A stretch of 64,000 nucleotides of DNA from UBA9655 sp964597045. GTDB taxonomy: Bacteria; Pseudomonadota; Alphaproteobacteria; UBA9655. The notes under the pieces are model-generated. The model did no database searches, was not told where the DNA came from, and was given only the letters and a program-made list of their open reading frames with translations. A program made the position numbers and the translations under genes. The stretch lies in the NCBI GenBank assembly GCA_964597045.1, contig CAZQWE010000002.1, forward strand, positions 232,650 to 296,649. Reading direction: 5' to 3'. Positions 40,522 to 48,908 of the stretch are shown piece by piece; position 1 is the first letter of the stretch, and every line of letters begins with the position of its first letter.

Positions 40522-40599
40522 GATCGCCTCCATGTATTATACTTTTACTATACCATATTTGAAATATATCGAATAGTAATAATTTAGTAATCACATAAA

Positions 40600-40779
40600 T
40601 TATTCTTTTGTTGTGTTTGTCTTAGGTTGGGTATCAACCTTTACACGCTTTCGCCTGTATTTCTTAACCACTCCTCCGGAGGACCCAGTCTTCTTGTTTT
40701 TCTTTACAAGGGTACTTGGACGGATAGGCAGCACAACCCTGAACTTTCGGTAAAAGTCTAGATCAATGATATCAGCCAT
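40600..40779 (-). CDS. Small basic protein, 59 residues
   Basis: An open frame from ATG 40779 with GAGGAG upstream to TAA at 40600. It begins MADIIDLDFYRKFRVVLPIR and is Lys/Arg-rich after residue 25 (KKNKKTG, KKYRRKRVK). No signal peptide. The strong ribosome site and composition support translation. It could bind nucleic acid, from charge only. Unknown family. Confidence 0.5.
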   Translation of the reverse strand: MADIIDLDFYRKFRVVLPIRPSTLVKKNKKTGSSGGVVKKYRRKRVKVDTQPKTNTTKE

Positions 40780-40914
40780 TCCCTGCTCCTCTTGCTTCTG
40801 ATAAAAACTACTATAACGAAAGAGGGTTAAGATTCTTCTAGGGAAAGGTTTACAAAGTCTTTCGGGAGCGTTTTGAGCTCCCTATGTATTTGATATTATT
40901 ATATATTTTTTTCT

Positions 40915-43900
40915 TTACTCAATAACGATCGGGACTTTTTTACGGTTCAAATATGTGTAAACAACGGGTATCACGAACAATGTAAACAAGGTTCCAAGGC
41001 TCATCCCTCCAACAATCACAAGACCAATTTGGGACCGAGTTTCAGCTCCTGCGCCAGATGAAAATGCCAAAGGAATCGCTCCAAAAACCATAGCAAAGGT
41101 TGTCATGAGAATAGGTCGCAAACGCAAGCGTGAAGCTTCTATCACAGCCTCGACTTGTTCCTTTCCTTGCTCTTGCAATTTATTGGCAAAGTCGACAATC
41201 AAAATACCATGCTTGGTAATTAAACCAATCAGCGTCACAAGCCCAATTTGGCTATAAATATTGAGTGTCTGATTAAATAACCAAAGTGTTAAAATCGCAC
41301 CTGCCAGTGACAGTGGCACACTGAGGATGATAATAAAGGGGTCAACAAAGCTTTCGAATTGAGCTGCCATCACAAGGAAAATGAAAGAGATCGCTAAACC
41401 AAAAATAATATATAGGGTATAGGATTCATTCAAATAATCTCTTGTTTGACCCGTAACCGTTGTCGAATACCCATCGGGTAGAATTTGATTCGAAGCCGCT
41501 TTAACATCTTCAAGAACCTGTCCAAGTCCATAGCCTTGATTCACGAGAGCTTTAAAGGTTACAGATCTTAAGCCTTCGAAATGGGCAATTTCTGATGTTC
41601 CTTGCTTAGGTACTATTTTTACAATGTCAGACAAGGGGACGAAAGTATCTTTACCATCCCTTGTGCCTTTAACCGTCATTGATAGAATATCTTGAGGCGA
41701 ACGGCGGAATTTCTCCCCAATCCACACTTTCACATAATATTTTTTATTCTCTCGTTCAAAGGTTGTCGGCCTGCGGCCACCAATCAAGTCATCAAGAGTT
41801 CTCGCAACGAGATCGGGTTCAATCCCTAAGGTCACTGCCTTATCGATATCAACTTCAACTTTATAATCTTGAACGACATCACCCGCATCAGGTCTAATGT
41901 TGGCCAGACCAGGATGACGCGACAACATACTCCAAATTTTAAACATTTGAGCTTCTAAATCCTGAAGGGAACGTGTCGTTTGGATAACGAAGTTAAAATC
42001 AAATATTCCACCTGCACTGAGTTGACTCCGAGGACAGGCACCTCTCACATCAAGACCAATGATTTTATCAAATTCGGGCTCAAGTATTTTTTTGATATCA
42101 GTGCAATTCCTTGATCTTTTTTCCCATGGTACCATTGTGTTTTTAAATGTACTATCATCAGCAGTATCAACAATTGTCATTCTTTTCACAAGTTCGGGAA
42201 CAGAGGCAAGGATTTGATCAACTTGCTTCGCGTATTTGTCGACGTATTTTAAAGTTGCCCCGTAAGGTGGAGTTGCAAAGGCTAAAAATTCACCTTGATC
42301 CTCTTGAGGTGTTAGCTCATTTCGAATTTGGAACAGGGCCAAATAGAGACCTATAAGAGCAACCGCCGCACCTGCGCCTACAACAAGTATGCGGCGACTC
42401 AAAACAACAGGCAAGAAAGAACCGTAGGCCGCATCCAACTTATCCAACCAATACACAGTTTTATCAGACCAAACGTTAAAGAAATGGCCAATTTTGTTGG
42501 TTGAATGTTTTTGTTGATTATGAGCTACCAAAAGTCGGGAGCACATCATAGGCGTAAGAGTCAAAGCCACAAAGCCTGATATTAAAACTGCACCTGCCAA
42601 GGTCAATGCAAACTCTGTAAAGAATTTACCTGTAATACCCGTGGAAAGCGCAATAGGCGCATAAACAGCAGCCAGGGTTAAAGTCATCGCAATTACAGCA
42701 AAACTAATTTCTTTTGTTCCTATGATGGCGGCTTTCATTGGTTTCATTCCTTCCTCGATATATCTATAGATATTTTCAAGGACAACGATCGCATCGTCTA
42801 CGACGAGACCAATGGCGAGGACGAGAGCCAAAAGTGTCAGGATGTTTATGGTAAAGCCAAATAAAAACATGAGGAAGAAGGAGCCAATGAGGGAAACTGG
42901 AATTGTTACAAGGGGAATAAGGGCGGCCCTAAAAGACGCTAAAAAGGCAAATACAACCAAAATAACGAGAATCGTTGCATCACGAATGGTATCTCTTACG
43001 TGATCAATTGATTTTTCAATAAAGACCGTATTATCGGATGAAATTTCAATAAAGGATCCAGAGGGTAATCTTTTTCTAATTTGCTCTAATTTATCAAGGA
43101 GCCCAGCTTTGACTGCCAAAGGATTGGCAACAGACTTCTTAACAATTTCAATACTGACCGCGTTCTTATCGTTATACCGTGAAGCCTCGCGATTCTCGAC
43201 AGCTTTCAACTCTGCATATCCCACTTCTTTCAGTCGGACAACAGCTCCTTCGCTTTCTTTAATCACCATGTTATTAAATTGAGCAGGGGTCGACAATTTT
43301 GAAACCGTCGTCAGTGAATATTCCCTCTCATCACCGACAACACGTCCAACAGGTTTGGTCACATTTTGTCGCTTTAAAGCTGCTGCAACATCTGTAGCCG
43401 TAACCTTATAGGCATCAAGCTTAACGGGATCTAAGATAAGGTGCATCTCAAGTTCTCCGCCACCTCTCACATCAGCACTCGCAACTCCTGCAATCGTCTC
43501 AATTTCGCTTTTAAGGTATTTGTTGGCATAGTCCGCAAGTTCTCCAACGGATTTCTTGTCACTGTATAACGAGAGATAAATAATGGGTATGGCATCCGCA
43601 TCGGCTTTCCTTATGAGAGGTGTCTCTGCCTCATCGGGTAGGTCTCGCTGTGCTTTCTGAAGACGATCTCTAACATCAGCCGCCGCTGTATCAATATCAC
43701 GATCAATCCTGAAATGAAGCTTTACAACGCTTTCCTCCGGATTACTTCTGGATGTCATAAAGTCGAGACCTTCAATACCACCAAGCGCTTCCTCTAAAGG
43801 ACGAGTCAATTGCTGTTCAATGATTTCGGGGCTAGCCCCTGCCAGTATGGTTGTTACGCTGATAACAGGCTTATCAACTTCAGGGTATTGACGGAGAGTC

Positions 43901-43995
43901 AGTCTTGAATATGAAACAGCACCAATCATTATGATAATGATCGTCATAACAATTGATAACACAGGCCTTTTAATGAGAAATTCGGTAAAATCCAT
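40915..43995 (-). CDS. RND multidrug efflux permease, AcrB/MexF-like
   Basis: A 1026-residue inner-membrane RND transporter. It has 12 predicted membrane helices with two large periplasmic loops. Conserved segments: FTEFLIKRPVLSIVMTIIIIM, the proton-relay region LALVLAIGLVVDDAIVVLENIYR (Asp-Asp), and TLIGLITKHGILIVDFANKLQ. The length and DUF-free layout fit HAE1 drug exporters. It is coupled to the membrane-fusion protein gene, with four bases between them. No outer-membrane TolC-type gene is adjacent. Confidence 0.95.
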   Translation of the reverse strand: MDFTEFLIKRPVLSIVMTIIIIMIGAVSYSRLTLRQYPEVDKPVISVTTILAGASPEIIEQQLTRPLEEALGGIEGLDFMTSRSNPEESVVKLHFRIDRDIDTAAADVRDRLQKAQRDLPDEAETPLIRKADADAIPIIYLSLYSDKKSVGELADYANKYLKSEIETIAGVASADVRGGGELEMHLILDPVKLDAYKVTATDVAAALKRQNVTKPVGRVVGDEREYSLTTVSKLSTPAQFNNMVIKESEGAVVRLKEVGYAELKAVENREASRYNDKNAVSIEIVKKSVANPLAVKAGLLDKLEQIRKRLPSGSFIEISSDNTVFIEKSIDHVRDTIRDATILVILVVFAFLASFRAALIPLVTIPVSLIGSFFLMFLFGFTINILTLLALVLAIGLVVDDAIVVLENIYRYIEEGMKPMKAAIIGTKEISFAVIAMTLTLAAVYAPIALSTGITGKFFTEFALTLAGAVLISGFVALTLTPMMCSRLLVAHNQQKHSTNKIGHFFNVWSDKTVYWLDKLDAAYGSFLPVVLSRRILVVGAGAAVALIGLYLALFQIRNELTPQEDQGEFLAFATPPYGATLKYVDKYAKQVDQILASVPELVKRMTIVDTADDSTFKNTMVPWEKRSRNCTDIKKILEPEFDKIIGLDVRGACPRSQLSAGGIFDFNFVIQTTRSLQDLEAQMFKIWSMLSRHPGLANIRPDAGDVVQDYKVEVDIDKAVTLGIEPDLVARTLDDLIGGRRPTTFERENKKYYVKVWIGEKFRRSPQDILSMTVKGTRDGKDTFVPLSDIVKIVPKQGTSEIAHFEGLRSVTFKALVNQGYGLGQVLEDVKAASNQILPDGYSTTVTGQTRDYLNESYTLYIIFGLAISFIFLVMAAQFESFVDPFIIILSVPLSLAGAILTLWLFNQTLNIYSQIGLVTLIGLITKHGILIVDFANKLQEQGKEQVEAVIEASRLRLRPILMTTFAMVFGAIPLAFSSGAGAETRSQIGLVIVGGMSLGTLFTLFVIPVVYTYLNRKKVPIVIE

Positions 43996-43998
43996 CTT

Positions 43999-45069
43999 TT
44001 ATTCTTTTTGACTCTCTTTTTCTTTTTCATCCACGACGTTGACTTCATCCCCATCCCGAACTTTAAATTGTCCAGCAGAAATAACCAAGTCTCCAGGCTT
44101 TACGCCATGCGTAATCTCAGCAAAATTACCATCTCTGAGCCCGGTACTCACCGTCGTTCGAATGGCAACCTTATCAACAACGACCATGACATACTCCTCT
44201 TCGCCTTCACGTTCAATGGCTGTTTCTGGAACCAATACGGCACTCTCAACCTTTCCGGCTTCAAGAAGAACACGTGCATATTCTCCAGGGCGATAGAATC
44301 GTTCCTTGTTCGGCATCTCTGCTCGTACTTTTACCGTACGTGTATTCTCATCAATTTCAGGACTAATGGCCTTTATCTTCGCGTCAAGAACTTGAATATC
44401 AAAATCTTCAACAGTTACATCAACCGTATTTCCGACTTGAATGCTTGGCAAATAAGATTCAGGCACATTAAAATCAATAAGGATTGGGTCTAAATCAACA
44501 ATATTTACAAGAAGAGTTGAAGGTGCAACAAGAGCGCCAACACTGACTTCACTTAGACCAGCAACACCCTCAAAGGGAGCCTTGATCGTTGTTTTTTCAA
44601 GCCTTATTTTTGCTTCTTCTAGGTTTGCTTCTGCTTGAAGAAATTCAGCGTATTTTTTATCCCTATCCGAAATACTAACAAATTTTTTCTCCAATAATTT
44701 GCTTGACCTATCATACTCAGCTTTTGCGAGAGCGAGGCGCGCTTCGGCTTCTTTCACTTTTGCTGCATAAACAGCATCTTCAATTTTATAAAGAGGCTCA
44801 CCTGCTTTTACATCTTCACCTTCCTTGAAATATATCTTGGCAATTTTGCCCTCAACTTCAGGATGCAGGTCGACCCATTGTATAGCGACCAGCGTACCTG
44901 CAGTTGTTACCTTTCGCAAAATGGAACCGCTTTTGGCAGCGACAGCTTCAACAGGAATGGGTTCTTTTTCCTTAACGACCGGCGCATTTTCTTTTCTTAA
45001 CCATTGGAAAACACCAATGCCAAGCCCACAAACTACCAAAGCGAGGATAACCTTTTGATATGTTTTCAT
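43999..45069 (-). CDS. RND efflux periplasmic adaptor (membrane fusion) protein
   Basis: A 356-residue adaptor with an N-terminal membrane anchor (KVILALVVCGLGIGVFQWL). It has a lipoyl-like domain (VDLHPEVEGKIAKIYFKEGEDVKAGEPLYKI), a helical hairpin (EARLALAKAEYDRSSKLLEKKF), the second lipoyl half (TTIKAPFEGVAGLSEVSVGALV) and beta-barrel domains. It links the permease to an outer-membrane channel. First gene of the efflux operon; it diverges from chpT over about 110 bases. Confidence 0.94.
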   Translation of the reverse strand: MKTYQKVILALVVCGLGIGVFQWLRKENAPVVKEKEPIPVEAVAAKSGSILRKVTTAGTLVAIQWVDLHPEVEGKIAKIYFKEGEDVKAGEPLYKIEDAVYAAKVKEAEARLALAKAEYDRSSKLLEKKFVSISDRDKKYAEFLQAEANLEEAKIRLEKTTIKAPFEGVAGLSEVSVGALVAPSTLLVNIVDLDPILIDFNVPESYLPSIQVGNTVDVTVEDFDIQVLDAKIKAISPEIDENTRTVKVRAEMPNKERFYRPGEYARVLLEAGKVESAVLVPETAIEREGEEEYVMVVVDKVAIRTTVSTGLRDGNFAEITHGVKPGDLVISAGQFKVRDGDEVNVVDEKEKESQKE

Positions 45070-45179
45070 TTTTTCTTTCTCTGCCTAAAATAAACCTTTA
45101 ACTTTAATAAAATTGTTTCATCTTTTCATTCTATCAGACAAAATACTAATAAGAAACACTTTTATCCGTGAGGGGAATT

Positions 45180-45821
45180 ATGACGGCTCACCTGTCCTTA
45201 AGACTTGCAGAACATTTAGCATCACGCTTTTGTCATGATCTTATTACACCCATTGGGGCTATTAACACTGGCCTTGAACTATTTCAAGAGTCTCCTTCTG
45301 CAATTGACGTGGAATCAAAAGATATTTTGAATTTAATATCAAATAGTGCTCAAATTGCATCAGCTCGACTCAGTTTCTTTCGTACTGCCTATGGAAGCAG
45401 CAGTGTCGCGCTTTCCCTTGGGGATGCAAAGCAACTCGTAGAAAACTATTTCCTTAGGACTAAAATGACCTTCGATTGGGGCGAGCTTTTTGATGAGAAA
45501 ACCAACCTTGGAGGCTGGGGAAAACTACTATTAGGGAGTATTCTCTGGCTCAGTGAATGTGCGCCACGAGGAGGTCTTATCAGTCTTTCTCCCCTTCAAG
45601 CAAACATTGAATCTTTTTCTTTAAAACTAAAAGCTGACTCAATTATCATACACCAAGGAACAATTGAAGCCTTGCAAGGAAAAATCTCTCTTGATGAACT
45701 CACACCAAGAACTATCAGTTGTTATGTTCTTCACTTACTCATTGAAGAGAAGAAGGGTACCATTTCTGTTGTACAAACTAAGAATCCTTCTGAACTCAAC
45801 TTAATTTTGAAAGGTATTTAA
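45180..45821 (+). CDS. chpT: Histidine phosphotransferase ChpT
   Basis: A 213-residue protein from the ATG at 45180 (AGGGG upstream). The phospho-accepting His is in LASRFCHDLITPIGAINTGLEL. A degenerate ATPase-like C-terminal domain (about 120-210) has the ChpT pattern and lacks ATP-binding motifs. ChpT relays phosphate from CckA to CtrA and CpdR, controlling the cell cycle in alphaproteobacteria. Its presence supports the functional reading of the CtrA box before the pilin genes. It is followed four bases later by the thioesterase gene. Confidence 0.88.
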   Translation: MTAHLSLRLAEHLASRFCHDLITPIGAINTGLELFQESPSAIDVESKDILNLISNSAQIASARLSFFRTAYGSSSVALSLGDAKQLVENYFLRTKMTFDWGELFDEKTNLGGWGKLLLGSILWLSECAPRGGLISLSPLQANIESFSLKLKADSIIIHQGTIEALQGKISLDELTPRTISCYVLHLLIEEKKGTISVVQTKNPSELNLILKGI

Positions 45822-45825
45822 AAAC

Positions 45826-46368
45826 ATGGGGATGTATTTTCGATTATTGATGCTCATATTTAGAGCTCGTTTTTTATCAACAAAAATTGATCCTCATTCG
45901 ACACTCGAACACTCTTTCAGGGTTAGCCTTACAGATATTGACTTTTATAAACATATAACAAATGCAAAATATGCATCCTTCCTTGATCTTTTAAGAGTTG
46001 AATTTTGGCTTCGGTCCGGTATGTGGGAGGATATTAAGAGTCGAGGAATGATTTTTCTTTTAGCTTCATCCTTTAAGAGATATCGCAAAGAATTAAAATT
46101 AAATGCGACTTTTAAAATTACATCGAAAATTATATATATTGGGCCTGATTTTTATTATATTGAATCAAAATTTATTAAAGATAACTTTATTCATTGTCAT
46201 GCCGTAGATAAACTCGTCATTGTTAAACCCGGCGTGGGAAGGGTGTCACCTCAAGAGATGTTCACGTGGGCCGATAAATCTCTGTTAACACCCCCGTCAT
46301 ATATAAAAGACCTAGAGAAAACAGATCAAAGTTTTCGTAATGTAACGCTTGGTGAATCGTTTATTTAA
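45826..46368 (+). CDS. Hotdog-fold acyl-CoA thioesterase-like protein
   Basis: A 180-residue protein of the THEM6-like/4HBT type. The diagnostic stretch is LTDIDFYKHITNAKYASFLDLLRVEFWLRSG (in parts), with Asp and Asn-Ala-Lys-Tyr positions as in the family. RYRKELKLNATFKI and YIESKFI follow. An N-terminal hydrophobic stretch (FRLLMLIFRARFL) may associate with membrane. It probably hydrolyses acyl-CoA or acyl-ACP esters; substrate unknown. Close behind chpT. Confidence 0.75.
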   Translation: MGMYFRLLMLIFRARFLSTKIDPHSTLEHSFRVSLTDIDFYKHITNAKYASFLDLLRVEFWLRSGMWEDIKSRGMIFLLASSFKRYRKELKLNATFKITSKIIYIGPDFYYIESKFIKDNFIHCHAVDKLVIVKPGVGRVSPQEMFTWADKSLLTPPSYIKDLEKTDQSFRNVTLGESFI

Positions 46369-46521
46369 TGGTTAAAAAAATGACATTATAAAAAAAAATC
46401 GTTGCAATCTCAGATTTTGCTGGTAAGTATGTGGAACGAAAGGACGAGATCCTTCACCTTATCAACGATGTTCCTAAAAGTAGGACCAGAAGATAGATAC
46501 ACCAAAATAGAAGATTATTGA

Positions 46522-46896
46522 ATGAAACAAGCTGGTTATTCCAAACGGCCTAGAGGCCGTAGCCCCGAACGTTATAAACAAACAACACGGCAGACTGCTG
46601 GCGGTGACGGTGAAGAACCTAAATTCCGTGGCAACCCTCAACAATTTGTTGAAAAATACTTAACACTTGCCCGGGATGCAACATCCTCAGGTGATCCCAT
46701 AGCAGCCGAGAACTATCTGCAATATGCAGATCATTTTTACCGCATTGCTCTTGCCAGCCGTTTATCAAGGTCGGTTGAGCGACGTGTTGAACCAAAAGAC
46801 AAAGAAATTTCAGTGAACGATCCAGTTGTTCCTACTGCTGAACCCCTTGTCGCTGCTACGACGAAGGCTCCTGAACAGTCATCTGAAATTATTTAG
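46522..46896 (+). CDS. DUF4167 protein
   Basis: A 124-residue protein. Basic N-terminus (SKRPRGRSPERYKQTTR) followed by the DUF4167 core FRGNPQQFVEKYLTLARDATSSGDPIAAENYLQYADHFYRI, which is well known from alphaproteobacteria. The C-terminal tail is Pro/Thr/Glu-rich. The basic arm suggests RNA or DNA binding; function not established. The 153 bases before it hold nothing else visible. Confidence 0.88.
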   Translation: MKQAGYSKRPRGRSPERYKQTTRQTAGGDGEEPKFRGNPQQFVEKYLTLARDATSSGDPIAAENYLQYADHFYRIALASRLSRSVERRVEPKDKEISVNDPVVPTAEPLVAATTKAPEQSSEII

Positions 46897-46938
46897 GTGC
46901 AAGCAAGTAACAAGAGAACTGCTTTATTTTGAAGACGT

Positions 46939-47862
46939 CTACTTATTCTCTGGCATATGAAGATATCCCTCATGATCCGTTGGTATCTCTGGGAACATAC
47001 CATCTTGCCAATCGAGCGCAGCTTGATTGATTCTCAAAGGATCAGAAGACACAAAATTCCACCAAATATAACGCTGACCTAAGGGCTCACCTCCAACAAC
47101 AGCAATTTTGGAATCCACTAAAGCTTTTATACAGATCCCATCATGGTCCGTAGAAACAGCCATAACACCTTCCTCAATAACCGTTTCATGATTTACAACC
47201 TTCCCCTCAACAACATAAATCCCAATTTCCTTAGGATCTGATGGAAGGGTTAGCTCACTCCCAGAAGGGAGTCTCGCTTCAAAATAAAGGGTCTTAGAGA
47301 ATGTAATGACCTCTGACCTCACATCATAAACCTCACCCATCAATACGCGTCCTGTTACGTCATTTATGTTGAATACGGGCACATCCTCAGCGCCATAATG
47401 ATAAAATTGTGGTGGATCTTGCTCTATAGCCTCAGGCATGGCAAGCCACAACTGCAGCCCTTGAATTGTATGACCTTTAGCCCGGAGATCCTTCGGTGTC
47501 CTCTCAGAATGAACAATACCTTTACCTGCAAACATAACGTTTACAGCGCCTGGTTGAATCACCTGAACGGATCCAGTGCTATCTTGATGGAGCATCTCAC
47601 CTTCATAAAGGTAAGTCACCGTTGCCATATTAATGTGGGGATGGGGGAGAATATCCACCCCTTTCCCTGGAGGCATCGCTGTTGGACCAAAATGATCAAA
47701 GAAAATCCAAGGCCCTACCATCAATTGGCTTGGAGAAGGTAGAACCCGCCGAACGCCAAAACCACCAAGCTCTGTGATCCTGGCTTTAAGCAAACGCTCA
47801 ATTCCCTTGCATGGTCTTTGAATTTCTTTAGCGATTTTTTCATGATCTGAATAAATGGACAT
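46939..47862 (-). CDS. Pirin-family cupin protein
   Basis: A 307-residue bicupin. The metal-binding motif is PHPHINMATVTYLYEGEM, and VNVMFAGKGIVHSERTP follows; GLQLWLAMP and the C-terminal domain complete it. Pirins bind iron; some oxidise quercetin and others act as regulators. Specific substrate cannot be told. Reverse orientation, upstream of the tRNA-Gln. Confidence 0.9.
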   Translation of the reverse strand: MSIYSDHEKIAKEIQRPCKGIERLLKARITELGGFGVRRVLPSPSQLMVGPWIFFDHFGPTAMPPGKGVDILPHPHINMATVTYLYEGEMLHQDSTGSVQVIQPGAVNVMFAGKGIVHSERTPKDLRAKGHTIQGLQLWLAMPEAIEQDPPQFYHYGAEDVPVFNINDVTGRVLMGEVYDVRSEVITFSKTLYFEARLPSGSELTLPSDPKEIGIYVVEGKVVNHETVIEEGVMAVSTDHDGICIKALVDSKIAVVGGEPLGQRYIWWNFVSSDPLRINQAALDWQDGMFPEIPTDHEGYLHMPENK

Positions 47863-47959
47863 GAGCTCTCCCTTTTTACTTCAGTTTACCCTCTTTGCAA
47901 AATCAGTCAAATATGATAATTCGATTTCTTACTAACTGACAACTTTTACGCGGGTCGTC

Positions 47960-47998
47960 CTTGCTTCGTCAGTATACGCCCTCCTCGCAATAACGGCT
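47960..47998. repeat. Degenerate copy of the CTCCTCGCAAT-type repeat
   Basis: CCTTGCTTCGTC...CCCTCCTCGCAATAACGG resembles the right half of the element at 35782-35860, with several changes. It lies between the pirin gene and tRNA-Gln. Confidence 0.4.
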
Positions 47999-48011
47999 GC
48001 GGGGATAATAT

Positions 48012-48085
48012 TGGGGGATAGTTTAGCGGTAGAACTCCCGGCTCTGGACCGGGCAACTCTGGTTCGAATCCAGGTCCCCCAGCCA
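48012..48085 (+). tRNA. tRNA-Gln (anticodon CUG)
   Basis: Acceptor TGGGGGA pairs with TCCCCCA; the anticodon stem CCCGG/CCGGG encloses loop CTCTGGA, giving anticodon CTG. The T-arm contains GGTTCGAATCC and the CCA end is encoded. Seventy-four bases with CCA. The next gene begins 17 bases later. Confidence 0.94.
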
Positions 48086-48102
48086 CACTAAAGGGAAATT
48101 AA

Positions 48103-48837
48103 ATGATCATTCAAGCTATCAAAACACACCGTATTGAAGAAGGGGATTGCTTATTCACATTGCTCGATCAATACATTCCAACGATCCCTGAGCAAAGTAT
48201 AGTTGTCATCACCTCCAAAATCGTTAGTGTTTGCCAAGGTCATCTTATTCCCAAAGAGCACATTATCAAGGAAGATCTTATCAAGCAAGAAGCTGATGCC
48301 GTGCTTCAAACAGAAGCAAATCCTTATGATTTATACTTAACGATTAAGGAAAATATACTCATCCCCTCAGCAGGCATTGATGAATCAAATAGTAATAATT
48401 CTTATATCTTGTATCCTAAGGACGTCCAAGAAACAGCAAATTCTCTTTGGAAACATTTAAGAGAGAAACATAACCTTGAAAATATAGGTGTAATCATAAC
48501 CGATAGTCATACAACTCCCCTACGTCGAGGCGTTATGGGTATTGGCTTAGCTTGGTGTGGTTTTGAGCCTCAATACTCCTATATCGGCAAACCGGATATT
48601 TATGACAAGCCATTGCGTGTGACATGCATTAATATAATTGATGCTTTATCCACCTCTGCAGTCCTCCTTATGGGCGAAGGGAACGAACAGACTCCTTTAG
48701 CTCTTATTAAAGATGCCCCAAGGATCCAATTCCTAAAACGCCCCCCTTCGGCAGAAGAAATTTCAAATCTTCGAATTTCAGTTGATGAAGACCTTTATGC
48801 TCCTCTCCTTAAAGCAGCAACTTGGATCAAAAAATAA
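48103..48837 (+). CDS. CofE-like gamma-glutamyl ligase-family protein
   Basis: A 244-residue protein of the coenzyme F420-0:L-glutamate ligase domain family. Diagnostic pieces: VVITSKIVSVCQGHLIP, GVIITDSHTTPLRRGVMGIGLAW, DALSTSAVLLMGEGNEQTPLALI. In actinobacteria and archaea CofE adds glutamates to F420; in bacteria lacking F420, relatives are annotated as possible folate gamma-glutamyl ligases. No other F420 gene is visible, so an unknown gamma-glutamyl substrate is likely. It lies directly after tRNA-Gln. Confidence 0.85.
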   Translation: MIIQAIKTHRIEEGDCLFTLLDQYIPTIPEQSIVVITSKIVSVCQGHLIPKEHIIKEDLIKQEADAVLQTEANPYDLYLTIKENILIPSAGIDESNSNNSYILYPKDVQETANSLWKHLREKHNLENIGVIITDSHTTPLRRGVMGIGLAWCGFEPQYSYIGKPDIYDKPLRVTCINIIDALSTSAVLLMGEGNEQTPLALIKDAPRIQFLKRPPSAEEISNLRISVDEDLYAPLLKAATWIKK

Positions 48838-48908
48838 GTTATTGAAGGTTCTATTTTTTTTAAATTGATAATGTTAACATATAACAAATCATAAAAGAGA
48901 GCGCTTAA

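Noticed and set aside
40863..40881. GGGAGC...GCTCCC hairpin downstream of the RND permease
   Set aside because: No U-run on the expected strand within reach, so not called a terminator.
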